37,249 nt of DNA from Thermofilaceae archaeon (GCA_027027675.1 JALVKT010000078.1:1-37249); one strand, 5' to 3'. Shown: positions 21,438 to 30,130, counted from the stretch's first letter. Notes: a model not told the origin generated them from the sequence alone. Numbers and translations: made by a program.

Positions 21438-21791
21438 TCAGGGGAGAATTTCGCTGGGCTTTTCGCGCAGATTAACTATGGGTATGGCGAGCCACCCGGG
21501 CTTAGTGCCCCTGCTGACCTCTACGCGTTCACCCGCGTCGTCCGCCTTGAAGAGAACATAGTCTCCCTCGAGCTCTTTGTCGAGTGATATATAGTAGAAC
21601 ATGGGTACACCGTAGAGCCGATAATAGTCCCGATAGACTATGAAGAGGCCGTAGATGTGACGCCCATCTTCCTCGTAGTGTACGATGTAGGTCGTGTGTC
21701 CTACGCTTGCGGTGGTACTGGCGAAGCGTGCAAGGTCCTCTATTTTCTCAAGCTCGACTTTTATCACAGGTCTTATGGAGCCCGACTCCAT
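21438..21791 (-). CDS. Unknown crenarchaeal protein near the crenactin cluster
   Basis: 117 aa from ATG 21791 (GTG 21800 forms part of the GGTG site six bases before it). Beta-rich: VGHTTYIVHYEEDGRHIYGLFIVYR and YGVPMFYYISLDKEL, then DYVLFKADDAGERVEVSRG. No family recognised with confidence. It follows the next minus-strand gene closely and is divergent from crenactin, so an arcadin-1 role is conceivable since no other arcadin-1 candidate is seen; this is a guess. Confidence 0.7.
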   Translation of the reverse strand: MESGSIRPVIKVELEKIEDLARFASTTASVGHTTYIVHYEEDGRHIYGLFIVYRDYYRLYGVPMFYYISLDKELEGDYVLFKADDAGERVEVSRGTKPGWLAIPIVNLREKPSEILP

Positions 21792-21808
21792 GCCCGGCAC
21801 CCTATCCC

Positions 21809-22195
21809 TTATTCTTCCGCGGGGGAAAAGATTAGAATTACTATATCTCCTGGCCGCAGCTGGGCAACCGCGTCCAACCCTTCTTCGAGCCTCCCAGCCC
21901 TTATGGCGGGGAAGGGCGGGGGATCAGAGTCCTCAAGCGCTACGCCTAGAGCCGAGTGTTGGGGCATGAGTAGTATATCGCCCCTCTTAGGGACGGGGCG
22001 AGTCGCGGACTCCGGCCTGAGGCTCCTCGGTAGCACGAAGTATGTTATGGAGCCGGTCTTCGCAACCGCCACCATGGCGCGTTTCAACGTGAGCAGCAAG
22101 TCTATGTTGAGGGGGATCCATGCGGGGTTGAGCGTGCCGCGTGCTATAGAGCGTCCGCGCCTAAGTATCTCTAGCTTGGCGCTGTTTTCACTCAT
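21809..22195 (-). CDS. Unknown protein divergent from crenactin, possible cyclophilin-like fold
   Basis: 128 aa. Central segment VPKRGDILLMPQHSALGVALE and the end LRPGDIVILIFSPAEE look like the beta-barrel family of small archaeal cyclophilin-like proteins (PF04126 type), but the match is weak. ATG at 22195. Forms a two-gene unit with the following gene (17 bases apart) and shares a 121-bp divergent intergenic region with crenactin. Confidence 0.7.
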   Translation of the reverse strand: MSENSAKLEILRRGRSIARGTLNPAWIPLNIDLLLTLKRAMVAVAKTGSITYFVLPRSLRPESATRPVPKRGDILLMPQHSALGVALEDSDPPPFPAIRAGRLEEGLDAVAQLRPGDIVILIFSPAEE

Positions 22196-22316
22196 ACAAT
22201 GATGTATCGCGAGAGATTATGATTTGTATTTCCCATCTCCGCAGTTCCAGGGCGCGTCGAGCCAAATATCAGCATGAGGGATTTTAAGCATATAGCGTAT
22301 CATGAGGTGAAGCGGG

Positions 22317-23591
22317 ATGTCTGTTGACGAGTACAGGAGGAAGTATGCTTACGGGGAAGACTACGGGACCAGCCACTTCAAGTTCGGCCCCGTAGCTGAG
22401 AAGCCCCACGTGATCGAAAACCGGGGCTTATTCCTAGGTGGGGAATCGAAGGTCTTGCTAAAACTCTTTGGAGTGGATAGGGAAGTGATAGTGGGGCCGG
22501 AGATAGTCAGGTATCTGGGGAGCATCGAGGACGTGTCAAGGCACCTTATATACCCGATGAGGGACGGCGTGGTCGCGAAGGACGATGAAAGGGCTTGGCG
22601 AGTCCTATATGAGTTGACCAAGTACGGCTTCTCTCTCACGAAGCCCGACGCGAGCGATTTCCAGGGGTTCTATGTGACGGCCGCGCTCTCCGCCGTGGCG
22701 CCGGACTATATGATAGAGAAGCTGTTCGAGATTCACGCGCGGATAGATGGCGAGATGAACGTGGTGAAGGCGTTCACAGTGATACCTCAGCCGCTTGCGG
22801 TCGCCATAGCGGAGAAGACCATAACATGCGTTGTCGTCGAGTCGGGGCATGGGAACACACAGATAACTCCGATATCCATGTATCCGATAAGGGACGCCGC
22901 GGTTGTCCTCAACAGGGGTGGTGCTGAAGCCGACGCCATGGCAGCGGAGGTGTTAAGGGATCTCGGTCACGAGGATCTCGCCAGAGAGGAGAAGTTTGTG
23001 AGGATGTTCAAGGAGGCTGTAGGGCTTGTGCCCCGTAGCCTAGACGAGGCCATAGAGGCTGCTAAGAGGGAGCCTGAAAGGTTTAGGACAGTGTTCAAGG
23101 TTCCGGGCACCAGGATTGAGGTTGACCTTGGCGAGCGGGCATGGATGCGTTTCCTGATTGGAGAGGTTCCCTTTAACCCCGAGCACGAGATATTTGAGAG
23201 CTACTATAAGAGGGGCATGCCCAGGCCCCGGGACACCGTGGTGGGCGGGGAAAGAGTGAGGGGGACAATGCCTCTCGGCGAGGCTATTAGTCTAAGCGTG
23301 TCTAAGACGAGCATTGAACTGCAGCCTAGTCTTTACAAAAGGGTTATCCTAAGTGGCGGGAATTTTGCATGGAAAGTGCCTCCAGGGCTTGAGGATGTGG
23401 CGGTGGATAGCGCCGAGAAGGTGCGTCTACAGCTCCTAGACTTTGGGATTGAAAGTGAGGTGTCCCTCGTAGAAGACCCCCTATACTCTGTGTGGAAGGG
23501 GACTATAGTTTACAGCCTCGCCGTTCCCGACGAGTTTGAGTGGGACTGGAGCCGCCGTGAAGGGTGGTTTAAGAGGGGTATACACTACTGA
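22317..23591 (+). CDS. Crenactin (archaeal actin)
   Basis: 424 aa, the length of Pyrobaculum crenactin. Actin-fold traces: phosphate-2 region CVVVESGHGNTQITPISMY, PQPLAVAIAEK, and the adenosine-binding VILSGGNFAWKVPPG. Polymerises into F-actin-like filaments; proposed shape or division role in rod-like crenarchaea. ATG at 22317 with an excellent GAGGTGA site six bases upstream. First gene of the arcadin cluster (crenactin - arcadin-2 - arcadin-3 - arcadin-4), all on the plus strand and tightly packed. Confidence 0.94.
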   Translation: MSVDEYRRKYAYGEDYGTSHFKFGPVAEKPHVIENRGLFLGGESKVLLKLFGVDREVIVGPEIVRYLGSIEDVSRHLIYPMRDGVVAKDDERAWRVLYELTKYGFSLTKPDASDFQGFYVTAALSAVAPDYMIEKLFEIHARIDGEMNVVKAFTVIPQPLAVAIAEKTITCVVVESGHGNTQITPISMYPIRDAAVVLNRGGAEADAMAAEVLRDLGHEDLAREEKFVRMFKEAVGLVPRSLDEAIEAAKREPERFRTVFKVPGTRIEVDLGERAWMRFLIGEVPFNPEHEIFESYYKRGMPRPRDTVVGGERVRGTMPLGEAISLSVSKTSIELQPSLYKRVILSGGNFAWKVPPGLEDVAVDSAEKVRLQLLDFGIESEVSLVEDPLYSVWKGTIVYSLAVPDEFEWDWSRREGWFKRGIHY

Positions 23592-23642
23592 GTGCGCCAC
23601 TATTTTTATTCTCCCGAACAAGGGTTAGACTTTGAGTATATC

Positions 23643-24263
23643 ATGTCCACCAGGGCCCGAGTGTTAGCGCTCCTAAAGGAATTCTTTACGAAGAGGGAGA
23701 TGGAGGTTGAGGAGGGGGGCAGCCTAGATCTATCTGTAAAGGACGGTAACAACCTCGTAGGGGTAAAGGTCTCCCTAGGCCCACTTGTGAGGAGGGACGT
23801 GGAAGAACTTATGGTGAAAGCGCCGGAGCTGGAATATGATAAGCTCTACATAGCGGTGCCTGCGAAGTATGTCTCCATGCTTCCACCCCTAGATATAATC
23901 CGTGAGGCGGGTATAGGAGTGCTTGAGGTTTCCTCGGACACTGTCAGGGTGCTCGTATTCCCCCGTTCCAGGAGGGCCGGGCATAGGGGAGGAGTGCCTC
24001 GTGAAGAAATAGCTGAGCTTAGGGCAGAAGTAGAGCGGCTGAAAGACGAGGTTAGAAGGCTTAAAGGCGTAGTTGCCAGGGTTGAGAGCCTGGAGCGCAG
24101 ACTCGCCGCGTTGGAGAGGCAGAAGAGAAGGGGTATGGCCGCACCAGTTCCAAAAGCCAAGGTCACCGTAGAAGGGGTTACGGAGAAAAGCCCTGAAGGC
24201 GTGCCCAGCTTTGCCGCAGATAACCCGTGGCTTACAATACTTTCAAAGAGGGGGGAGAAGTGA
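23643..24263 (+). CDS. Arcadin-2-like crenactin partner
   Basis: 206 aa from ATG 23643; GTG 23592, abutting the crenactin stop, would add 17 residues. A TATTTTTATT run at 23601 would fit an own promoter for the ATG. Residues 1-110 are an alpha/beta domain resembling a PD-(D/E)xK nuclease core (LDLSVKDGNNLVGVKVS, YDKLYIAVP, IREAGIGVLEV) but with Gly where the catalytic Glu should be. A coiled coil (about 120-160) and a disordered linker follow, then a C-terminal helix NPWLTILSKRGEK. In Pyrobaculum the arcadin-2 C-terminal helix binds crenactin and depolymerises filaments. Position and layout support arcadin-2; sequence identity not checked. Confidence 0.8.
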   Translation: MSTRARVLALLKEFFTKREMEVEEGGSLDLSVKDGNNLVGVKVSLGPLVRRDVEELMVKAPELEYDKLYIAVPAKYVSMLPPLDIIREAGIGVLEVSSDTVRVLVFPRSRRAGHRGGVPREEIAELRAEVERLKDEVRRLKGVVARVESLERRLAALERQKRRGMAAPVPKAKVTVEGVTEKSPEGVPSFAADNPWLTILSKRGEK

Positions 24264-24463
24264 GTGAAGAAGAAGAGAAAAGGGTCATAGGTAGGGGTGT
24301 CGAAAAGACAATCAGAAAATACATTAAGGAAGAAGACGGGGAGTGCGAGGAGCTGGCAATAACTATACTTGAAACATACGCATTCGGAGGTCAACGCGCG
24401 CTCAGGGAGCTCCTCGAGAAAATGCTGGGAGGTGTAAAGAGTGGTAACGCTGAGGAAACTTGA
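24260..24463 (+). CDS. Arcadin-3-like small acidic helical protein
   Basis: 67 aa from GTG 24260, overlapping the arcadin-2 stop (GTGA). Helical and charged: SEEEEKRVIGRGVEKTIRKY, then ECEELAITILETYAFGGQRA and LRELLEKMLGG. In the Pyrobaculum cluster a small gene (arcadin-3) sits in this place before arcadin-4; the assignment rests on position and size. Overlaps arcadin-4 by 23 nt, so translation is coupled. Confidence 0.72.
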   Translation: MSEEEEKRVIGRGVEKTIRKYIKEEDGECEELAITILETYAFGGQRALRELLEKMLGGVKSGNAEET

Positions 24464-26783
24464 GCTTGAGGGTTTTCGCTACTATAAGGACAGGTTCACG
24501 GTGGAGTTTCCTCCCGGCATCACAGTGATAGCGGGCCCCGTGGGTAGCGGGAAAAGCAGTCTTCTTGAAGCCATAGAGTACGGGCTTTTCGGGACAGACT
24601 TTGGGCTGCGGCGGCGCATGTACTCTAAGGAGGACCTTGTGAACGCGCAGAAAGGGAGGCTTCGCGTTGTCTTAGAAATAGAGGCGGAGGATGGTGTTTA
24701 CTTGGTCGAGAGGAGGTATAGCTTAGACGAGGGGGAGAAGGTTCTTCTGAGAACGCCTGACGGTGAAGAGTTTCGGAGGAGGGGAATTGTAAATGAGATG
24801 ATAAGGGAACTCCTCGGCCTAGACGTTATAGAGTATGAGAGAACGGTCTACTTAAACCAGGTGTACCTTTACCTGCTAGCCTACGGCTCCCCCGGCGTGA
24901 GGAGCCGCGTGATAGACGGGCTGCTCGGAATAGACGCCTTGGAGAGGATTGCGTCGATTATTAGGAGGTATTCCCGGGTAGTGGGGAGGAGACTTGAAGA
25001 AAAAAGGTCGGAGCTAAGGGAGCTTATCGAAGAGCTGGAGAGCGTTGAAGAGGAGGCCCGCCGTCAAAGAGAGGAAAACACAATATTTGAGAGGGAATTA
25101 GAATCGCTTCGTGAAAGGCTCGGCGAATTAGAAGAGGAAGCTGAAGAGTTAGAGAAAAGGATTGCGGAGCTGGCAGGAGTCGAAAAGGAGTTTTTCAGGC
25201 TTAGAGGAGCTCTCGAGTATCTTAGAAGGGAGGTTAGAGGCCCTATACCCCCGGTAGAAGAGCTTATAGGGGAAATTGAAAGATCGAAGAATCTGTTGCG
25301 GACGATTTTTGCCGAGTTGATACTGGAGGAGAAGCTTAAAGAGGTGGAGGAGCTTGAATGCTCCAAGGAAAACCTACGAGGATGTGTTGAAAAGCTGCGT
25401 AGCGCGTTGGAAGAAGCCTGGGAAATATACAATAAAAGAATAGAGTCAATAAAAGCGTTGAACGTAGAGGTTGAACGGAGAAGAATTCTTCTCTCCGAGC
25501 TTGAAAAGAAAATACTAGAGCTGGAGCCCCTGGTAGACGAGTATGAAAAGGCGGAGCATAGGCTTGAAGCAATTATGAGAGAGTATGGGAGCGACGATGA
25601 GCTGAGACGTAAACTGCGGGAACTGGAACTCGAGTCTAAGAAGCTTGAAGCTAGACAAATGGAGAATAGGTGCATATCGTTTCTGCGTCGCCGCCTACGT
25701 AGGGAGGTCGCCAGCAAGGGTAAGGCTCGGTGCCCAGTCTGTGGCGCCGAGGTTGACTGGGAGGTAGAGCCGTTAATAGTTGAGGAGGATTATACGGTAC
25801 AGGCCCTTGAAACAAAGATTGCGGAGATAAGGAAGATCCTTGACGAAATAAAAAGCCTAAAAGTAAAATTAGTTGACTATGAGGAAGCTGTATCACAGTA
25901 TAAGGCCCTCCTTGAAAGGAGGGAGGAAATTCTAGCCGAGATAGACAGGCTTAACGCGGAGATCGCTCAGGCAGAGATAAGGTATAAGGAGATTGGAAGC
26001 CGCCTTGTAGACGTAGAGAGAAGCTTAGCGCTCGTCCGAGAGGCTTTGGAAAAACACTCTAAGGCTGCGGAGATGGCGGAGCTAGAGGCGAAACTTGAAG
26101 CCCTCCAGAAACAGTATAGCATGTTAGAACATTTACGTAAGAAATATAAAAACATAGTGAATGAAAAAGCAGAAATAGAAAAAAGGATAATGTCCCTCGA
26201 GGCGGAAATAGAGTCACTGCATAGCATAGAATCGGAGATAGAGTCTTTGAAGTCAAAGCTGTCTCAAATAGAGAAGGAAGAGAGGGCGCTCGAAGACCTT
26301 CAAAGAAAGCTCGACTGCGCCTTCAAGTTATACAAGAGCGTCCAGTTCAAGATAAGAAGGGATCTTGTAGAAAGAATAAGCGAGTACATGCGCTTAATCC
26401 TTTCCAGGGTGTATCCCTACAGGGACCTCGAAGACGTCAGGCTAAGCGTCGAAGAAAAAGAGGGAAAAAGCGTTTACACGGTCGAGGTTAAAATGAACGG
26501 TGAATGGAGCAACTTTTCGGCGAGGCTCAGTGAAGGGCAAAAAACCGTTGTTATATTGTCGCTACTCCTCTCATTCTATAAAACAGTTAGCCATAACGTC
26601 CACTTCCTCCTACTAGACGAGCCGGTGCCCAACGTCGACATACGCGTCAAAGAGTCGATATTCAGGGGCGTCTCGGAGGTACTCGGCGTAAAGCAGGTAG
26701 TATTTACCACTCAGAGCGTAGACGCGGCTAAAAAGGCGGGGAACATTCACGTGGTAGAGCTTGCGCGGAGAGAGGTGGCCTAG
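24441..26783 (+). CDS. Arcadin-4: SMC/Rad50-like coiled-coil ATPase
   Basis: 780 aa. Walker A GPVGSGKS at 32-39, a long coiled coil (about 170-640) broken by a zinc hook CPVC at 431-434, signature LSEGQKTVVIL near 697 and Walker B LLLDEPVPNVD near 723, then a D-loop/switch region FTTQSVD. This is a Rad50-type architecture; in the crenactin cluster the homologue is called arcadin-4. GTG 24441 has GGAGGTG six bases upstream. No Mre11 nuclease gene is adjacent, which separates it from DNA-repair Rad50. Confidence 0.9.
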   Translation: MVTLRKLELEGFRYYKDRFTVEFPPGITVIAGPVGSGKSSLLEAIEYGLFGTDFGLRRRMYSKEDLVNAQKGRLRVVLEIEAEDGVYLVERRYSLDEGEKVLLRTPDGEEFRRRGIVNEMIRELLGLDVIEYERTVYLNQVYLYLLAYGSPGVRSRVIDGLLGIDALERIASIIRRYSRVVGRRLEEKRSELRELIEELESVEEEARRQREENTIFERELESLRERLGELEEEAEELEKRIAELAGVEKEFFRLRGALEYLRREVRGPIPPVEELIGEIERSKNLLRTIFAELILEEKLKEVEELECSKENLRGCVEKLRSALEEAWEIYNKRIESIKALNVEVERRRILLSELEKKILELEPLVDEYEKAEHRLEAIMREYGSDDELRRKLRELELESKKLEARQMENRCISFLRRRLRREVASKGKARCPVCGAEVDWEVEPLIVEEDYTVQALETKIAEIRKILDEIKSLKVKLVDYEEAVSQYKALLERREEILAEIDRLNAEIAQAEIRYKEIGSRLVDVERSLALVREALEKHSKAAEMAELEAKLEALQKQYSMLEHLRKKYKNIVNEKAEIEKRIMSLEAEIESLHSIESEIESLKSKLSQIEKEERALEDLQRKLDCAFKLYKSVQFKIRRDLVERISEYMRLILSRVYPYRDLEDVRLSVEEKEGKSVYTVEVKMNGEWSNFSARLSEGQKTVVILSLLLSFYKTVSHNVHFLLLDEPVPNVDIRVKESIFRGVSEVLGVKQVVFTTQSVDAAKKAGNIHVVELARREVA

Positions 26784-26784
26784 G

Positions 26785-26940
26785 ATGGGAGGGGACTTGG
26801 TAAAAATAAGTTTCAGGCTTCCCCGCAAGCAGTTAGAAGCTATAGAAAAGCTTGTTGAAAGGGGCGAGTACGCGTCGATATCCGAGTTTGTAAGGGAAGC
26901 AGTTGAGCGCTTAATATCGGAATACGGCGATGAAGAGTAA
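26785..26940 (+). CDS. Ribbon-helix-helix (CopG/Arc-type) DNA-binding protein
   Basis: 51 aa, read directly. Starts MGGDLVKISFRLPRKQLEAI (strand then helix A), then EKLVERGEYASISEFVREAV (turn and helix B) and ERLISEYGDEE. Hydrophobic pattern VKISFRLP and SISEFVREAV are classic for RHH dimers. ATG one base after the arcadin-4 stop, so probably the last gene of the crenactin operon and a candidate regulator of it. Toxin partner not seen, so it is not an obvious antitoxin. Confidence 0.85.
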   Translation: MGGDLVKISFRLPRKQLEAIEKLVERGEYASISEFVREAVERLISEYGDEE

Positions 26941-27002
26941 GCACGCGCATTTACCGTTAGATTAATTTTTGCGAACACACCGCCTATGCTTTAGGTGCAG
27001 CT

Positions 27003-27797
27003 ATGGAGAGAAGACTTGTGGAGGAGCACGCGGCCCCCGCTGCTCGAGAAAGAAGGGGCTACGAACTGGTCAAACTCGGCATAAAAGGTTTAGACGAGAA
27101 AATAAAGGGTGTTCTCAAAAGTAGAAGCTACCTGGTTTCGGGGGAGACGGGCACTGGGAAAACCCTCTTCTCCCTGGGCTTTCTCCTCTACGGTGCGATG
27201 CACGGCGAGCCGGGCATATACGTCCTCGTAGACGAGGAATACGACGACTTTGTCAAGGGTGCATATGACTTCGGCTGGGATCTCGAGTACCTCATAGACA
27301 ACGACTTACTCTCCATAATGACTATCCTCCCAGACTTTATTGACCGCGTGAAGAACAAGCCTGTGGACACCATAGTAATGTCAATCGTGGAAAGCATAGT
27401 TGAGGAGGCCAGACGTATAGGCGCTCAGAGACTAGTCATAGACCCCGTAGCGCCGCTAGTCGTGAACGAGAACGATGTAGCTTGGATGAGGGAGTACATT
27501 AGAAGCCTTGTAATCAACATTGAGAAACGTATCGGCACTACAAACATAATTACCAGCGAGATACCCACGGGAAGCACTAAGCTGAGCAGGTTCGGCGTGG
27601 AGGAGTTCCTCGCCGCAGGAGTATTCATACTTGGACTCGAGAGAATAAAGGACAAGTTCTACAGGACAATCTTCGTTAGAAAGATGAGGTGGAGGCCAGT
27701 TCACCCAGAGATATACGTCTTCAAGATAGTACAGGGCCAAGGAATAGTCGTCGGCGAGCCACTGAGCGAGGTCGCCAAAGCGCGCGGTGTGAAATAG
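27003..27797 (+). CDS. KaiC/RadA-like RecA-superfamily ATPase
   Basis: 264 aa. KaiC-like start GIKGLDEKIKG, Walker A GETGTGKT at 47-54, a catalytic-Glu region VLVDEEYDDFVKGA, Walker B RLVIDPVAPLV near 143, and a late block KMRWRPVHPEIYVFKI typical of single-domain archaeal KaiC-like proteins. Role unknown; relatives are linked to signalling or motility (ArlH) but no archaellum gene is near. ATG 27003 with AGGTG five bases upstream, 62 bp after the RHH gene. Confidence 0.85.
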   Translation: MERRLVEEHAAPAARERRGYELVKLGIKGLDEKIKGVLKSRSYLVSGETGTGKTLFSLGFLLYGAMHGEPGIYVLVDEEYDDFVKGAYDFGWDLEYLIDNDLLSIMTILPDFIDRVKNKPVDTIVMSIVESIVEEARRIGAQRLVIDPVAPLVVNENDVAWMREYIRSLVINIEKRIGTTNIITSEIPTGSTKLSRFGVEEFLAAGVFILGLERIKDKFYRTIFVRKMRWRPVHPEIYVFKIVQGQGIVVGEPLSEVAKARGVK

Positions 27798-27878
27798 GGG
27801 TCAGCACTGGTGTCTACTCTCATCTCTTAGCGTCGATATTACCAGCCCTCCTCATCCCCCACTTCAGCCGTTACTCCG

Positions 27879-27892
27879 CATTTTTATATATG
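27879..27892 (+). promoter_or_regulatory. TATA box of the DUF424-nmd3 operon
   Basis: TTTTTATATATG-type run in the 125-bp gap after the KaiC-like gene, about 33-40 nt before ATG 27923. Confidence 0.5.
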
Positions 27893-27922
27893 TGAGCCGC
27901 AGCGGTGTCATAGGGTACCCTT

Positions 27923-28234
27923 ATGGCGAAAAGGGCGTACGTTAAGGTTCATAGGACAAGCTACGGCTCAATAGTGGCGGTATGCGACGAGGAGCTGCTT
28001 GGCAGGGAAATAGTAGACGGGGACCTGAAGCTTGTCGTGAGCAGAGACTTCTATGGAGGCGCATTGGTGAGCGTCGACGAACTGCCCCGCTACGTAAGGG
28101 AGGCTACGATGGCCAACATTTTAGGCAATAACTCGGTGAAGGCGCTCACAAAGGTTTATCCATCGATAATGGAGGCGGCTATCAGGCTAGGTGGCGTGCT
28201 ACATGTCCAGGTTTTCAATTCTAAAGAGTGGTAA
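27923..28234 (+). CDS. DUF424-family protein
   Basis: 103 aa. AVCDEELLGREIVDGDLKLVV and ANILGNNSVKALTKVYPSI match the archaeal DUF424 family (about 100 aa), which is habitually found beside nmd3 and translation genes; biochemical function unknown. ATG 27923. The end overlaps nmd3 by 32 nt. Confidence 0.85.
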   Translation: MAKRAYVKVHRTSYGSIVAVCDEELLGREIVDGDLKLVVSRDFYGGALVSVDELPRYVREATMANILGNNSVKALTKVYPSIMEAAIRLGGVLHVQVFNSKEW

Positions 28235-29276
28235 GGAAATATCATGTCCACAGTGTGGAAGGCCAACGCGGATTCTCATAAACGGGGTATGTCCAGAGTG
28301 CTTTAGAAGGGAGAACCCTCTAGCCACAGTTCCGGAGAAGATAAGCCTAAAAGTGTGCAGGATTTGCGGCGCCGTAGAGGTGCCCAGCGGCAGGTGGGTT
28401 AGGAGGGACTTCGAAGAAGTGGTGAAGACGGTCTTAAAGGGCGAGGTGGAGAAGCGGGGTGAAGTGAAGGCCGTCGATGTAGTCTATGATGGTGGAGACT
28501 ACGCTAAAGTTAGGGTCTACGGACGAGCCCATGACGCATTGCCCCATGATTACTGGGAGGAATACCTGGTTAAAGTGGAGAGGAAGAGCGCCGTATGCCC
28601 TGCATGTGTAAAGCTTATCTCGAAAAAGGAAGAAGCTAGGATTCAGGTAAGGGCGCTTCACAGAGCCCTTACACTCGCCGAGAAAAAGATGATAAAGTCT
28701 ATCGCGGAAAGCTCTCTAACAAGGTCTTGGGAAAAGGGTAGGGCGGCTCAGCCAATAAGGGTTGAAGAGGGAGAGCAGGGAATAGACATAGTCCTTGCCT
28801 CAAGGGAGGCTGCCCGGGAACTCGTCTCGGCGTTGTCGTCTAAAATGTTCTTCGACGTGCTGGAAACGTCGAAAGACGTGGGTATAGATGAGAGTGGTAG
28901 GGGAAAGCGCAGGGTCACCTATAGGCTTCTCCTACCTCCCTTCAGGGAAGGAGACATCGTGGAATACAAGGACAAAGTATACCTTATAAAGAGAATTAGC
29001 AGGGGGAGAATGTCGCTTTTCTCTCTAGGCAACCTAAGCGAGACATCCCTCGGCATGACGAAGAGAGCCTATAGAGACGTTAAAACGCTTGCAGGCCTCA
29101 AGGATCTCGAGGAAGGCATGGTGGTGTCCATAGAGCCGCCCTACGTCATGGTGATGAGCCTAAAAAACTTTGAAAGCTTCGAAGTAAAGCTTTCGGGCGG
29201 CTTTGACTCCCTAACTGAAGGCTCACGTGTAAGAGTGTTTAGACATAGAGGAAAAACTTACATTGTCCCCCTATAG
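28203..29276 (+). CDS. nmd3: NMD3-family 60S/50S subunit protein
   Basis: 357 aa from ATG 28203 (GTG 28191 alternative). Zinc-binding N-terminus: CPQCG near 16, CPEC, then CRICGAVEV and CPAC. The rest matches archaeal Nmd3 (RRDFEEVVKTVLKGEV; SREAARELVSALSSKMFFDV; a C-terminal OB/SH3-like part). Eukaryotic Nmd3 escorts 60S subunits and cooperates with eIF6; the archaeal role is presumably in 50S maturation. Overlaps DUF424. Confidence 0.93.
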   Translation: MSRFSILKSGKEISCPQCGRPTRILINGVCPECFRRENPLATVPEKISLKVCRICGAVEVPSGRWVRRDFEEVVKTVLKGEVEKRGEVKAVDVVYDGGDYAKVRVYGRAHDALPHDYWEEYLVKVERKSAVCPACVKLISKKEEARIQVRALHRALTLAEKKMIKSIAESSLTRSWEKGRAAQPIRVEEGEQGIDIVLASREAARELVSALSSKMFFDVLETSKDVGIDESGRGKRRVTYRLLLPPFREGDIVEYKDKVYLIKRISRGRMSLFSLGNLSETSLGMTKRAYRDVKTLAGLKDLEEGMVVSIEPPYVMVMSLKNFESFEVKLSGGFDSLTEGSRVRVFRHRGKTYIVPL

Positions 29277-29328
29277 CAGCCGCGCGCCGTGAAGGAGCCT
29301 TATAACCTCGCAGGCGTTACTCTATAAC

Positions 29329-30090
29329 GTGGGTGCCGTGGCGCCAAGACCCTGTAGACGTGTGAACGAGATAGACGTTGCGTTTGTAGAGCCGCTTTAC
29401 GACCAAAACGTGGGTTTCATCGCTAGGGCCATGAAGAACTTTTGCCTGGGAAGGCTTGTTTTAGTAAATCCTCGCTGTCCATTAGGGGTAGAGGCTATAA
29501 AGTATTCAATGCATGGCGTTGACAAGCTGAAAAACGCTGTTTTCATGAAAAGCGTGGAGAACCTTGTAAGCTCATACGACTACGTGCTTTGTAGCACGGG
29601 AAAAATCGGGTCCTCCATTATTAGGCGGAGCATGACCCCCGAGGAGGCTGCGAAAAGGATAGTGTCTTTTACGGGAAGGAGGGTTGTGGTGATAGGAAGA
29701 GAGGACAGGGGCCTTTCAAACGAGGAGCTAAAACTCTGTGACGCCATCGTCACAATACCTGCGAACCCTGAATACCCCATTCTTAACGCATCCCATGCAG
29801 CCACAATCTTGTTCTATATAATATATCGCACAGCACATGAAAACGTTAAAGTTATCGAGCGCCCCTCGCGCGAGGAACTCGAACACTTCATAGAATACCT
29901 CACTCTTCTAGCAAAGGAGCTTGGAATGAGGGAGGAGAAAGTAGACGGCCTAAAAACGGCTGCCCGCAGGCTGCTCGCAGAAACCACGGCTCCAGCACAA
30001 GACCTCTCGCTTTTATTCGGCGTTATACGCAAGAGCTACGAGAAAATACGTGCTCTGAAAGACCTGGAAAGAGGAGCTAAACCCGAATAG
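29329..30090 (+). CDS. SPOUT RNA methyltransferase, TrmJ/TrmH family
   Basis: 253 aa. IDVAFVEPLYDQNVGFIARAMKNF (motif 1), VVVIGREDRGLSNEELKLCD (motif 2) and YPILNASHAATILFYI (motif 3, knot region) define the TrmJ-like group, which 2'-O-methylates C32 of tRNAs. C-terminal helical extension about 175-253. GTG 29329 lies about 30 nt after CCTTATAAC, so probably leaderless. Confidence 0.9.
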   Translation: MGAVAPRPCRRVNEIDVAFVEPLYDQNVGFIARAMKNFCLGRLVLVNPRCPLGVEAIKYSMHGVDKLKNAVFMKSVENLVSSYDYVLCSTGKIGSSIIRRSMTPEEAAKRIVSFTGRRVVVIGREDRGLSNEELKLCDAIVTIPANPEYPILNASHAATILFYIIYRTAHENVKVIERPSREELEHFIEYLTLLAKELGMREEKVDGLKTAARRLLAETTAPAQDLSLLFGVIRKSYEKIRALKDLERGAKPE

Positions 30091-30099
30091 CTTATATCT
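30091..30099 (+). promoter_or_regulatory. TATA box of rpl10e
   Basis: GCTTATATC-type box directly after the TrmJ-like stop, about 35 nt before ATG 30131, which has a GGTG site ten bases upstream. Confidence 0.5.
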
Positions 30100-30130
30100 A
30101 CTGTCTGGCAGATGAGTGTGGTGTGTGTAG

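Noticed and set aside
25064-25717. 217-codon minus-strand open frame inside arcadin-4
   Set aside because: Serine-rich antisense of a coiled coil (GAG/AAG codons read as CTC/CTT/TCC), a common artefact.
24441-26783. Reading the SMC-like gene as DNA-repair Rad50
   Set aside because: No Mre11, HerA or NurA gene is adjacent and it overlaps the arcadin genes downstream of crenactin, so arcadin-4 fits better.
26785-26940. RHH gene as the antitoxin of a toxin-antitoxin pair
   Set aside because: No small toxin gene (PIN, RelE) is next to it; the next gene is a 264-aa KaiC-like ATPase.
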